64,000 nt of DNA from Citrobacter europaeus (GCA_020099315.1 CP083650.1:3286001-3350000); one strand, 5' to 3'. Counted from the stretch's first letter, positions 34,498 to 43,545 are shown. Translations and numbers: made by a program. The notes: generated by a model not told the origin, from the letters alone.

Positions 34498-35922
34498 TTA
34501 CTGTTTTCTTAATGTTAACAATGAAGCAGTTACCCAATCCGACAGCGCGCGGCGAGAGATTTTAATCCCTCCAGCTTTGAGTTCGGGAGGCAACGTCAAC
34601 CAACACACCGGTTGTTGAAAGCGAGCTAGCTTATCTTTAACCCACTCTGCCAGATTGGTTTCTCCAGCGTTGGCGTCATACTCAATGACCGCCACCGGGC
34701 GATGACCAAACTCTTTGTCTTCTATCGGCACAATAAAGGCTTGCAGAACATGCGGATGCGCTGCAATTACGCGTTCCACCTCTTCCGGCTGAATGCCTTC
34801 CCCGCCGCTAAAGAACAGATTGTCCATACGACCGACAATGGTCAACTTGCCGTCCTTCAACACGCCGCGATCGCGGGTCGCAAACCAGCCTTCCGCGTTC
34901 ACTAAAGGAATAAGCTTACCGTTACGCCAGTAACCTTGCGCCATGCTGGCGGCACGCAGCCAGACTTCATCATTAACGATTCTGACTTCTCTGCCTACCA
35001 GCGGGGAACCCACATCCGCCTGACCATCCGCCTCTTTCGCGCAGACCGTAGAAGCAAACTCCGTCAAACCGTAACCGCACCAGCAGCGAATCCCCTGCTC
35101 GCGCGCCTGTTCCGTTAATTCAACAGGAATTGCCGCACCGCCCAGCAGTACCGCTTTGAGCGTGACCGGCCTGTTGTTGACCAGCAAGCGCCACAACTGC
35201 GTAGGCACCAGCGAAGCGTGGGTGCACCCAGCCAACATGTGCTCAAGCGGCTGCTTGTCGCGCACGGTCATTCGCGCCCCGGCAAACAACCAGCGCCACA
35301 ATATGCCCTGACCGGAAACATGAAACAGCGGCAGTGAGAGTAGCCAGTCATCTTCAGCGCCAAACGGCATTAACGACAGCACGCCCTGCGCGCTCGCCAG
35401 ATGCGCCTGACAGGTATGCACCGCCGCCTTCGGCAATCCGGTAGAACCAGAGGTTAACGTCATCGTGCTCAAACGTTCGGGTAACCACGCGGCGGCATGC
35501 GTGCCTGGCACTACCTGCATCTGCAACGGACTGAGCCCTGAAAGTGCGTTAGCGGCTTCCAGATCGAGCGCAAAACGCAGCGTTAAGTCCGGGACCAGCG
35601 CATCTAGCAGCGGCTGGGGCAACTGTGGATTCACAGGTAAAACCCGCGCCCCACATTGCAGCAATGCCAGCCAGGCCAGCAAAGCCCGCGGATGGTTCCA
35701 GGCACGAAGCAGGACACCATCGCCTTCTTCCACGCCCTGAGCGGCAAAACCGCAGGCCAGATGGTCAACGCGCGTGCAGAGCTCGCTCCAGTTTAATACC
35801 TCATCGTTGAGGCGCAGGGCTGGCGCCTTCGCACGCACTTGTCGCCAGTGGCGCCACGGCCAGTCACCCGGTTGTATCAGGCCCGATAAGCTCACGCTAT
35901 CGGGCATGTCCTGCTGGGTCAT
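34498..35922 (-). CDS. menE: o-Succinylbenzoate--CoA ligase MenE
   Basis: Acyl-adenylate-forming enzyme that activates o-succinylbenzoate to its CoA thioester in menaquinone synthesis. The ATP-binding loop is MTLTSGSTGLPKAA near residue 155, the motif YGLTEFAS lies near 288, and the C-terminal catalytic Lys is in GGIKISRRAL. The chain is 474 residues, about 23 more than in E. coli. The extra part is N-terminal (MTQQDMPDSVSLSGLIQPG), because the codon that is Met in E. coli is CTG here. The start at 35922 is supported by an ATGA overlap with menC. The extension encodes a hairpin (35881-35905). Confidence 0.94.
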   Translation of the reverse strand: MTQQDMPDSVSLSGLIQPGDWPWRHWRQVRAKAPALRLNDEVLNWSELCTRVDHLACGFAAQGVEEGDGVLLRAWNHPRALLAWLALLQCGARVLPVNPQLPQPLLDALVPDLTLRFALDLEAANALSGLSPLQMQVVPGTHAAAWLPERLSTMTLTSGSTGLPKAAVHTCQAHLASAQGVLSLMPFGAEDDWLLSLPLFHVSGQGILWRWLFAGARMTVRDKQPLEHMLAGCTHASLVPTQLWRLLVNNRPVTLKAVLLGGAAIPVELTEQAREQGIRCWCGYGLTEFASTVCAKEADGQADVGSPLVGREVRIVNDEVWLRAASMAQGYWRNGKLIPLVNAEGWFATRDRGVLKDGKLTIVGRMDNLFFSGGEGIQPEEVERVIAAHPHVLQAFIVPIEDKEFGHRPVAVIEYDANAGETNLAEWVKDKLARFQQPVCWLTLPPELKAGGIKISRRALSDWVTASLLTLRKQ

Positions 35923-36881
35923 AGCAGACGTTCCAGCGCTTCAACGTCAATACACGGCAACGCGCTACCCGGCCAGGTGCGTACCTGCTGGCACTGCATC
36001 AGACTCAGGGTATCCAGACCTGGAATGGTCTGCGGCGTCAGCCAGGCGGCAATTCGCGCCAGCTGAGTTAAGCCCAGGCTCGACTCGATCGACGAGCTAA
36101 TAACAGCGGTGAGACCAAGCGCATGCGCCGCTGCCACCTGTTCGCGTACTTTATCGAGACTGCCCGTCAGCGTAGGTTTGATAACCACAGCCTTGACGCC
36201 CTCTTCGGCTTCGAAGGTGAAATCCGCTTCACGCAGACTTTCATCCCAGGCGATGGCAATACCAGTTTCACGCGCAAACGCACGGGAGTCATCGCGGGTT
36301 TTGCACGGTTCTTCGAGGAAAGCGATGCGGCCGCGATACTCCGGATTAACGTATTTTGCAAACTGCTGGGCTTTCAACGGCGTCCAGGCTCGGTTGGCGT
36401 CAAGACGCAAATGCAGCTCTGGGATAGCCTCAAGCAGCAGGTTGGCTACCATACCGTCGCGAACCGCTTCATACAGTCCGACCTTGATCTTCGCCACTTT
36501 TTCACCTGGCATATCCGCCAGTTGCAGTACCAGATCGTCAGGATCGCCCGTACACAGCGGTGCAGCACGGTAATCTGCGTCCTGTGGCAATGCGCCGGCC
36601 AGTTCGGCCAACGCACAGCTTGCGCCAAAGGCGACCGAAGGCAGTTGCGGTAAAGAGGCATCGCCTTGCAGCCAGCCTTTGACCCAGACCAGCAGTTCGG
36701 TTTGCGCCTCTTCCCAGCTTTCCTGACTAAAGCCCGGCAGTGGGGAGATCTCTCCCCACCCTTCGCGCTCGCCGTCACGAAGACAAACGTACAGCCCGTC
36801 ACGCGTTTTTAACCGCCTGTCGCGCAGAATCACCCCCGCGTCCATGGGGATCTGCCAGCGGTATACCTGCGCGCTACGCAT
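35919..36881 (-). CDS. menC: o-Succinylbenzoate synthase MenC
   Basis: Enolase-superfamily enzyme that dehydrates SHCHC to o-succinylbenzoate. The protein is 320 residues, as in E. coli. The catalytic lysines are seen in KIKVGLYEA and VVIKPTLTG, and metal ligands in RLDANRAW and FLEEPC. It starts at the last base of the menB stop (TAATG) and overlaps menE (ATGA), so the three are tightly coupled. Confidence 0.97.
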   Translation of the reverse strand: MRSAQVYRWQIPMDAGVILRDRRLKTRDGLYVCLRDGEREGWGEISPLPGFSQESWEEAQTELLVWVKGWLQGDASLPQLPSVAFGASCALAELAGALPQDADYRAAPLCTGDPDDLVLQLADMPGEKVAKIKVGLYEAVRDGMVANLLLEAIPELHLRLDANRAWTPLKAQQFAKYVNPEYRGRIAFLEEPCKTRDDSRAFARETGIAIAWDESLREADFTFEAEEGVKAVVIKPTLTGSLDKVREQVAAAHALGLTAVISSSIESSLGLTQLARIAAWLTPQTIPGLDTLSLMQCQQVRTWPGSALPCIDVEALERLL

Positions 36882-37738
36882 TACGGATTCCGTTTGAATT
36901 TGCTGAAATCAGGCTGACGTTTCTGGTTAAAGGCGTTACGACCTTCCTGACCTTCTTCCGTCATGTAGAACAGCATAGTGGCGTTACCCGCCAGCTCCTG
37001 CAGACCAGCCTGACCATCGCAGTCAGCGTTCAGCGCGGCTTTCAGGCAGCGCAGCGCCATTGGGCTGTTTTGCAGCATTTCGCGACACCAGCGTACGGTC
37101 TCTTTTTCCAGATCCGCCAGTGGAACCACGGTGTTGACCAGGCCCATATCCAGCGCTTGTTTTGCATCGTACTGACGGCACAGGAACCAGATTTCACGCG
37201 CTTTTTTCTGACCGACGATGCGCGCCATGTAGGAAGCGCCCCAACCGCCGTCGAAAGAACCGACTTTCGGACCGGTCTGACCAAAGATGGCGTTTTCAGC
37301 CGCAATGGTCAGGTCGCACATCATATGCAGCACATGCCCGCCGCCGATGGAAAAACCGGCAACCATCGCCACTACCGGTTTCGGACAGGTACGAATCTGA
37401 CGCTGGAAGTCCAGTACGTTCAGGTGATGCACACCGGAATCATCCTGGTATCCGCCGTAGTCGCCACGCACTTTCTGATCGCCACCTGCGCAAAACGCTT
37501 TGTCGCCCGCACCAGTCAGAATAATCACGCCGATGTTGTCATCATAGCGGGCGTCCGCCAGCGCCTGGATCATCTCTTTCACGGTAACCGGACGGAAGGC
37601 ATTGCGTACCTGCGGACGATTAATGGTGATTTTTGCGATACCGTCGGTGGATTTCTCATAAAGAATATCGGTGTAGCCTTCAGAGCAATCGTGCCATTCT
37701 ACCGGTGCGTAAAGCATTGTTTCATCAGGATAGATCAT
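36881..37738 (-). CDS. menB: 1,4-Dihydroxy-2-naphthoyl-CoA synthase MenB
   Basis: Crotonase-fold enzyme that closes the naphthoquinone ring from o-succinylbenzoyl-CoA. The protein is 285 residues, as in E. coli, and nearly identical. The oxyanion-hole region is CAGGDQKVRGDYGG, and the bicarbonate-binding stretch typical of the proteobacterial type is FGQTGPKVGSFDGG. It lies 14 bases after menH and touches menC. Confidence 0.98.
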   Translation of the reverse strand: MIYPDETMLYAPVEWHDCSEGYTDILYEKSTDGIAKITINRPQVRNAFRPVTVKEMIQALADARYDDNIGVIILTGAGDKAFCAGGDQKVRGDYGGYQDDSGVHHLNVLDFQRQIRTCPKPVVAMVAGFSIGGGHVLHMMCDLTIAAENAIFGQTGPKVGSFDGGWGASYMARIVGQKKAREIWFLCRQYDAKQALDMGLVNTVVPLADLEKETVRWCREMLQNSPMALRCLKAALNADCDGQAGLQELAGNATMLFYMTEEGQEGRNAFNQKRQPDFSKFKRNP

Positions 37739-37752
37739 AAAATGTCCTATAG

Positions 37753-38511
37753 TCAGCGACGCAGAATCTGAGCCAGACAGTCCACCACGCCAGCGGGATT
37801 ATCCCGATGCGCGTTGTGTCCGGCATTACGAATCACATGGTTTGGTACTGATATTTCCGCCGCTAAAGCGCGGAATTTATCGTCACGTTCACCACATAAA
37901 TAATAAAACGGAAATGTGCGCGTATGGAGTTGCGCACGTAAATCAGGTTGTACGGCAAGCGAGGTTGCCTCAAGCATTGCCGCCAGCGTATGCCCATTAT
38001 TCTGGCTACGCAGAGCGACCAGCGCCTCTCTTTGCGCCGCATTCAGCGAGGAAAAAACTGGTTGTTGGTACCAGTCATTAAACACCTCGCGCAGCGGCTC
38101 AGCGCGAAAACGCGCGGCCCAGCGACCGTCCGAGAGACAACGCTGCACACGCGCCTCCTCGCTTTGCAAGCCAGGATGTCCACCTTCAACCACCAGACCA
38201 CACAGTCCCGGCATCTCCTGACAGGCTGCCATCATCGCGACTCTGCCGCCAAGAGAGTATCCTACCAGCCAGTAGTTAAGTATGTTGTAACTAAGCAGAG
38301 TATTATGCAGCAAAGCGTTTACGTCATCGAATCCGCTCACGCTAATGTCAGCGGACCCGCCGTGTCCTGGCAGGTCGATGTACAGCCGCGAATAATTCTG
38401 AAACGCTTCGCCAACCGTCTGCCATTCGCGATAATCGCCGGAAAAACCGTGCAGGAAAACCAGCCAGGGAAATCCTGGCTGGCCCTCGTTTGCCTGCGCG
38501 TGCAGGATCAT
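37753..38511 (-). CDS. menH: SHCHC synthase MenH
   Basis: Alpha/beta hydrolase-fold lyase that removes pyruvate from SEPHCHC to give SHCHC. The protein is 252 residues, as in E. coli. The catalytic triad is visible: Ser86 in VGYSLGGR, Asp210 in CGERDDKF and His232 in GHNAH. The start overlaps the menD stop (ATGA). A strong hairpin (CCAGCCAGG/CCTGGCTGG, 38460-38482) lies 30-52 bases into the coding sequence and might slow initiation. Confidence 0.96.
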   Translation of the reverse strand: MILHAQANEGQPGFPWLVFLHGFSGDYREWQTVGEAFQNYSRLYIDLPGHGGSADISVSGFDDVNALLHNTLLSYNILNYWLVGYSLGGRVAMMAACQEMPGLCGLVVEGGHPGLQSEEARVQRCLSDGRWAARFRAEPLREVFNDWYQQPVFSSLNAAQREALVALRSQNNGHTLAAMLEATSLAVQPDLRAQLHTRTFPFYYLCGERDDKFRALAAEISVPNHVIRNAGHNAHRDNPAGVVDCLAQILRR

Positions 38512-40178
38512 AGATGGCTTACCTGCGCCAGCAGTTGCTGCAGGGTTTGCGCCCCGTCAGTTTCATTTACCACCAGCTCAATCACCGTTGCCGCCGGAGT
38601 ACGCCAGGCGTTATTCAACGCGCTCTCCAGTTGCTCCCAGTTTTCCGGACGCTGGTATTTAAGGTCAAACATGGCGGCAGCATGCTCAAAATGCACGTTC
38701 TGCGGCATCAGGTAGAACCGTTCACGTTCGCTTGCCGGCGTCGGCAGCAGGGAGAAGATCTGCCCGCCGTTATTGTTGACCACTATCAGGACAAACGGCG
38801 CGGATACCTGGCGCAATAACGCCAGGGCATTGAGGTCATACAACGCAGATAAATCGCCGACGATAGCCAGCGTCGATTTTGCGCTGGCGCGCTGTACGCC
38901 TGCAGCCGTTGACAACAGACCGTCGATACCGCTCGCGCCGCGGTTGCTATAGACCGGGAAACCCGCCGGAAGCTGTGACAGCGCATCAATCAGACGCACC
39001 ACCAGGCTGTTGCCCACGAACAGTTGTCCCTGCTCCGGCAGGTATTCGCGGATACGGTGGGCTAATTGCGCTTCACCAAACGCGTCGCGGCGGGCTTCTA
39101 CCGCCTGCCAGGCCAGCTGCGCCAGGCGTGGGATTTCTACGCACCAGGGCTGACGTTTCTCCGCCGGATGCAGCTCCAGCCAGTCGCCAACCTTTGCTAC
39201 CAACCTGCGCCCACGATGATGAGCCGGATCGAGGCGGCCTTCGAGATTATCGACAATCCAGTATTCCTGCGGATCACAGCTGGCCTGCCATTGCAGGAGT
39301 CGTTTTCCAGTCAGGCTACTGCCAAGCTGCACCACAATCTGCGCCTGCTGTAATTCAGTTACCGCTTTCGCATTCCCGAGCCACAGGTCGGCGCACGGCA
39401 ACGGCTGTCCGGTTTGCGACAGAACATCGCCAATCAACGGCCAGCCTAGCATCTGCGCCCATTGCGCAACCTTCTTGCCCTCTTCGGCACTCATGCGACC
39501 TGCAATCACGACGCCGCGTTTTTGTCGCCAGAAAAACCAGTCACGTTGTTTGTCGCTTTCCAGCCGACGCGCTTCACGCAGCCAGGGTTTATCGTCCTGC
39601 CACCAGTCGCCAAGGCGCTGCTGCCAGGCAATCCCCGTTTCGTCCATATCGCCATACAGCGGTTCCGCAAACGGACAATTAATATGAACCGCCCCGCTAT
39701 GCAGCGCAGCTAAGGCGTTATCAATGGTGGACACCAGCCAGCTCGCCGGGATGTCCTGGGTCGGGCGCGGTAAGGAGAGCGTTTGCGATGGATGCGAGGC
39801 AAACATTCCGGCCTGACGAATCGCCTGGTTAGCGCCGCAGTCGATAAGTTCAGGCGGTCGGTCAGCGGTAAGTAAAATCAGTTTTTCACCGGTCAGGCCC
39901 GCTTCGATCAACGCGGGATACAAATTCGCCACCGCCGTACCGGACGTCACAATCACGGCGACAGGCTGCCGGCTGACTTTTGCCAGACCTAAAGCCAGAT
40001 GCCCAAGACCGCGCTCATCAAAATGAGTATGGTGGATAAAAGCCGGGTTTTCCGCTGCCGCCAGCGTCAACGGTGTAGAACGAGAGCCAGGGGCAATGCA
40101 GACATGCCTGACGCCGTGGCGAGTGAGTGCTTCCAGAATGACCGCCGCCCAGCGTCGGTTAAATGCGCTTACTGACAT
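38508..40178 (-). CDS. menD: SEPHCHC synthase MenD
   Basis: Thiamine diphosphate enzyme that joins 2-oxoglutarate and isochorismate to form SEPHCHC, the first committed step of menaquinone synthesis. The protein is 556 residues, as in E. coli. The thiamine site Glu is in FDERGLGHLALG, and the thiamine diphosphate/Mg motif is VGDLSALYDLNALALL. I chose 40178 (MSVSAFNRRW), the family start; an ATG six codons upstream at 40196 is possible. It lies 84 bases after menF. Confidence 0.97.
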   Translation of the reverse strand: MSVSAFNRRWAAVILEALTRHGVRHVCIAPGSRSTPLTLAAAENPAFIHHTHFDERGLGHLALGLAKVSRQPVAVIVTSGTAVANLYPALIEAGLTGEKLILLTADRPPELIDCGANQAIRQAGMFASHPSQTLSLPRPTQDIPASWLVSTIDNALAALHSGAVHINCPFAEPLYGDMDETGIAWQQRLGDWWQDDKPWLREARRLESDKQRDWFFWRQKRGVVIAGRMSAEEGKKVAQWAQMLGWPLIGDVLSQTGQPLPCADLWLGNAKAVTELQQAQIVVQLGSSLTGKRLLQWQASCDPQEYWIVDNLEGRLDPAHHRGRRLVAKVGDWLELHPAEKRQPWCVEIPRLAQLAWQAVEARRDAFGEAQLAHRIREYLPEQGQLFVGNSLVVRLIDALSQLPAGFPVYSNRGASGIDGLLSTAAGVQRASAKSTLAIVGDLSALYDLNALALLRQVSAPFVLIVVNNNGGQIFSLLPTPASERERFYLMPQNVHFEHAAAMFDLKYQRPENWEQLESALNNAWRTPAATVIELVVNETDGAQTLQQLLAQVSHL

Positions 40179-40262
40179 GAGATTGTCCGGTATCAATATT
40201 GCGACACAGTATAAAGAATCGAATAAATGGATTTTTGATATGAGTCGGTAATATACAACTCA

Positions 40263-41561
40263 TTACCCTTCCATCTGTAATAAAGTGCGCAGTCCTGCCG
40301 CTTTATTGTCTATTTCTTGCCATTCCTGCTCAGGATCTGAACCGCGAACGATCCCTGCCCCGGCATACAGGCGCACCACGTTTGCGCTAATTTTCGCCGA
40401 ACGTAATGACACGCAAAACTCGCTTTGGCGCAGAGAAAGGTAACCCGCAGAACCGGCATACCACTCGCGTTCAAAGGGTTCATTATGTTGGATAAATTCA
40501 CGCGCCAGCTCACGCGGAATGCCTGCGACTGCCGCCGTAGGCTGAAGCTGCATCAGGCAAAGCGTATCGTCGGCCTGATTCAGTTCCGTCCAGATACAGC
40601 GACGCAGGTGCTGCACTTTACGCAGTCTGAGCACTTGCGGCGGCAGCACGTCAAGCGTTTGCGTACAGCCCTGCAAACGCTGGCAAATATCTTCGACCAC
40701 CAGCATATTCTCGCGCTGGTTTTTATCATCTTTCATTAGCCATTCACCCAACTGCCATGCCCGATGATCCTCAGGGTGATTGGCAACGGTTCCGGCCAGC
40801 GCCTCGGTGCGCAGCGCCGTGTCACGCCGTCGATACAGACGTTCAGGGGAAGAGCCAAGAAACGCGCACTCTGCAGAGAATGCCATAAAGAAATGGTAGC
40901 AGTTCAGGTTCAAGCGACGGCTGGAGGCCATCACGGCCGCGGCATTAACCGACTGAGAAAACTGTAAGTCGGTCGCCCGCGCCAGCACCACCTTCTCAAG
41001 CGCTTCCGCATTGATTGTTTGCGTGGCGAGTTTTATCAGATCTGTCCAGCCTGCTTTATCCGGCCAGTTCTGTTCTCCCGTCAAATGCAGGCGCAATGCG
41101 GGTAGCGGCTTTACGTTGGCGAGCGATGAAATTAACGCCATCGCCTGCGTGGCGTCTTCACGCAGCGACACGTCGCTATAGAGATGTAAGCGTAAGCTCG
41201 CCGCCCCGGCGCAACGTCGCCATTCCAGCCGTGGCAATAACAAATTACCGCGCTGGGGCTCAAAGGCATTCAGGCCCCAGATACGCAGGTCGGGATGATT
41301 ATCATGCTGGCGTAAAAAGTGCTGAGCTGATTCCAGCGAGGAAAATGCGGCGACAGCGCCCAGAACGGCGGCTTCTTCGTCGCCGTTACGCTGCTGCCAG
41401 TAAAACTGGGGCCAGACGGGTTGACTGGCCAGCCATCCTAAAGCATCAAACGCATCATTCAGTGGGAAAGGTATATCGTAAATACGAATTCCAGGTGCTG
41501 CCGGTATCTCTTGCGACAAATGACGCATCAGACTTTCCAGCGCAGTAGTGATTGAATGCAC
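40263..41561 (-). CDS. menF: Menaquinone-specific isochorismate synthase MenF
   Basis: Chorismate-binding enzyme that makes isochorismate for menaquinone. The protein is 432 residues, against 431 in E. coli. The C-terminal chorismate-utilising domain shows RTEALAGTVAN, LQPTAAVAGIPRE, FEREWYAGSAGYLS and YAGAGIVRGSDPEQEW. The catalytic Lys is in EKVVLARA. First gene of menFDHBCE. A perfect TATAAT (41590-41595, minus strand) lies just upstream, under a long dyad. Confidence 0.97.
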   Translation of the reverse strand: MHSITTALESLMRHLSQEIPAAPGIRIYDIPFPLNDAFDALGWLASQPVWPQFYWQQRNGDEEAAVLGAVAAFSSLESAQHFLRQHDNHPDLRIWGLNAFEPQRGNLLLPRLEWRRCAGAASLRLHLYSDVSLREDATQAMALISSLANVKPLPALRLHLTGEQNWPDKAGWTDLIKLATQTINAEALEKVVLARATDLQFSQSVNAAAVMASSRRLNLNCYHFFMAFSAECAFLGSSPERLYRRRDTALRTEALAGTVANHPEDHRAWQLGEWLMKDDKNQRENMLVVEDICQRLQGCTQTLDVLPPQVLRLRKVQHLRRCIWTELNQADDTLCLMQLQPTAAVAGIPRELAREFIQHNEPFEREWYAGSAGYLSLRQSEFCVSLRSAKISANVVRLYAGAGIVRGSDPEQEWQEIDNKAAGLRTLLQMEG

Positions 41562-41589
41562 GCGGACCTCTCCCTGTTAAAAACCTCAC

Positions 41590-41639
41590 ATTATACGGGG
41601 TACTGAGCAGAAAAAGCAGTACCCCCAGTTAGGGAGTAC
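41590..41639 (-). promoter_or_regulatory. menF promoter overlapped by dyads; possible elaB terminator
   Basis: A perfect -10 (TATAAT on the minus strand) lies at 41590-41595. Next to it is a 9-base perfect inverted repeat, GGGGTACTG (41597-41605) with CAGTACCCC (41617-41625). A second, overlapping stem is GTACCCCC (41619-41626) with GGGAGTAC (41632-41639), one mismatch. On the minus strand it is followed by T residues (A run at 41611-41615), so it can end the elaB transcript. The first repeat may be an operator or an alternative RNA fold. Confidence 0.6.
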
Positions 41640-41665
41640 GTACAAATGCGCTGACGGAATGGAAT

Positions 41666-41971
41666 TTATCGCCGTGCTAACAATAATCCCATCACTAAAC
41701 CGACCGTGGCACCAACGCCAATTCCGCGCCAGGGTTTTTCATGCACATAGTCATCGGCCCGGCAAACGGCTTTTTTCGCGCGGTAATAGTAGCTGTCAGA
41801 GGCGTGGCTGACGCGATTTCTCACCTCTTCTAACGCCCGCTCTGCCCGCGCTTTTAACTCAAGGTATTTTTGATCGGCTGGATCGCCGGAAGAACGCAGC
41901 ACCTCCTCCAGCGTTTCACTCAACAATTCCAGATCATCATCGATGCGTGATTCATAAGAATGAAAAGACAT
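41666..41971 (-). CDS. elaB: Ribosome-associated, tail-anchored membrane protein ElaB
   Basis: Protein of 101 residues in the DUF883/YqjD family. E. coli ElaB and its paralogues bind ribosomes with the N-terminal part and the inner membrane with a C-terminal helix, in stationary phase under RpoS. Here the N-terminal 80 residues are charged and helical (LELLSETLEEVLRSSGDP), and the tail PWRGIGVGATVGLVMGLLLA followed by two Arg is a membrane segment. It lies between elaA and menF, all on the same strand. Confidence 0.95.
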   Translation of the reverse strand: MSFHSYESRIDDDLELLSETLEEVLRSSGDPADQKYLELKARAERALEEVRNRVSHASDSYYYRAKKAVCRADDYVHEKPWRGIGVGATVGLVMGLLLARR

Positions 41972-42034
41972 TTTATTCTCCCTTTCTATTGACGTACCCG
42001 CTAACTATAGACAATCAGGCGTGTTTGCGCCTGT

Positions 42035-42496
42035 TTATGCCTGATGCGCTTCTCGCGCCATGCCGATGTGCGGAATACCGTCTTCGTCATAGATATCCGT
42101 GACCGGAACAAAACCAAAGCGCGCATAGAACGATTGCAGATGGGCCTGCGCGCCCAGATACAGCGCCTTATGCGGCCAGTGCTGGGTACAGGATGCCAGC
42201 GTTTGGGTCATCAGTTGCTGCCCCAGTTTTTCACCACGCAGCGCTTCGCTTACAATCACCCGGCCAATGACCACCGGCTCCAGCTCGTCATCGCTTTTCA
42301 GAATCCTCGCATACGCCACCAGCTCATCGTTATGCCAGCCCAGAATGTGCCGGTTTTCCCCAACCAGGTCATCACCATCCACATCCTGATACGGACACTG
42401 TTGTTCAACAACAAACACCGCACAGCGAAGCTGAAGAATGGCGTACAGCTGCTGGGTATTGAGCTTTGCATGGTGGAGATCTTGCCAGTGGATCAT
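42035..42496 (-). CDS. elaA: GNAT family N-acetyltransferase ElaA
   Basis: Acetyltransferase-fold protein of 153 residues, as in E. coli. The acetyl-CoA binding part is VIGRVIVSEALRGEKLGQQL. The substrate is not known to me. I chose ATG 42496 (MIHWQDLHHAK) with AAAGGGGC upstream; the longer frame reaching 42616 runs into the divergent rbn gene. Only 67 bases separate it from rbn, so the two promoters are back to back. Confidence 0.95.
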   Translation of the reverse strand: MIHWQDLHHAKLNTQQLYAILQLRCAVFVVEQQCPYQDVDGDDLVGENRHILGWHNDELVAYARILKSDDELEPVVIGRVIVSEALRGEKLGQQLMTQTLASCTQHWPHKALYLGAQAHLQSFYARFGFVPVTDIYDEDGIPHIGMAREAHQA

Positions 42497-42563
42497 TGTC
42501 TGCCCCTTTGTTGTGATAACCTGAACACCCTGCCTTGTTGATGGCGAAAAGTGTAACGCGAAG

Positions 42564-43481
42564 ATGGAATTACTATTTTTAGGCACGTCTGCGGGTGTCC
42601 CCACGCGCTCCCGCAATGTAACGGCAATTTTACTGAATCTGCAACACCCGACTCAGGCGGGGCTGTGGCTTTTTGATTGTGGTGAAGGAACGCAGCATCA
42701 GTTGCTGACCACGCCGTTTAACCCAGGAAAACTCGATCGTATTTTTATCAGTCATCTGCACGGCGATCACCTGTTTGGTTTACCGGGGCTGCTGTGCAGT
42801 CGTTCGATGGCCGGCAATGTCCAGCCGCTGACGCTATACGGCCCGAAGGGGTTGCGAGAGTTTACCGAAACCGCTTTGCGCTTAAGCGGCTCGTGGACCG
42901 ATTATCCGCTGGATATTGTAGAAATCACTGCAGGTGAGATTGTCGATGACGGCCTGCGTAAAGTAACGGCGTACCCGCTGGCGCACCCGCTGGAGTGCTA
43001 CGGTTTTCGTATTGAAGAGCACGACAAGCCAGGGGCGCTCGACGCCAGCGCCCTAAAGGCCGCAGGCGTTAAATCGGGCCCGTGGTTTCAGGATTTGAAA
43101 GCCGGGAAAACCATCGTACTGGAAGATGGTCGCGCGATTAACGGTGCCGAATTTCTCGCTCCGGCCACCAGGGGAAAATCTGTGGCTATTTTCGGCGACA
43201 CAGGCCCCTGCGCGTCCGCCATTCAACTGGCACGAGGTGTGGATGTAATGGTGCATGAAACCACGCTGGACTCCTCAATGGAGGAAAAAGCCAACAGCCG
43301 CGGGCACAGCTCGACCCGACAAGCCGCAAAGCTGGCGCTTGAGGCCGGAGTGGGACGCCTGATCATGACCCACGTGAGCTCACGCTACGATGAAAAAGGC
43401 TGTCAGCGGTTACTCGAAGAGTGCAAAGCAATATTTCCAGACACGGAACTGGCTCACGATTTCGCCATTTTCACCGTTTAA
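42564..43481 (+). CDS. rbn: Ribonuclease BN / RNase Z (ElaC)
   Basis: Zinc metallo-beta-lactamase fold nuclease of 305 residues, as in E. coli, that processes tRNA 3' ends. The zinc-binding motif is SHLHGDHLFG, with HxHxDH at about 64-69. Further ligands are in AHPLECYG, FGDTGPC and the C-terminal HVSSRY. It is divergent from elaA. The stop is followed closely by the cheV promoter. Confidence 0.97.
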   Translation: MELLFLGTSAGVPTRSRNVTAILLNLQHPTQAGLWLFDCGEGTQHQLLTTPFNPGKLDRIFISHLHGDHLFGLPGLLCSRSMAGNVQPLTLYGPKGLREFTETALRLSGSWTDYPLDIVEITAGEIVDDGLRKVTAYPLAHPLECYGFRIEEHDKPGALDASALKAAGVKSGPWFQDLKAGKTIVLEDGRAINGAEFLAPATRGKSVAIFGDTGPCASAIQLARGVDVMVHETTLDSSMEEKANSRGHSSTRQAAKLALEAGVGRLIMTHVSSRYDEKGCQRLLEECKAIFPDTELAHDFAIFTV

Positions 43482-43484
43482 TGC

Positions 43485-43511
43485 TCCATTTTTCCGCCTC
43501 AGTGCCGATAA
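43485..43511 (+). promoter_or_regulatory. Flagellar sigma-28 (FliA) type promoter of cheV
   Basis: GCCGATAA at 43504-43511 is a perfect match to the FliA -10. TCCATTTT at 43485-43492, exactly 11 bases upstream, agrees with TAAAGTTT at five of eight positions. The transcript would start about 25-30 bases before the cheV ATG. This makes cheV a late flagellar (class 3) gene, which fits its role in chemotaxis. Confidence 0.75.
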
Positions 43512-43545
43512 CAGTGGAAAGGCTGGCTTTCACACTGAGGACAGG

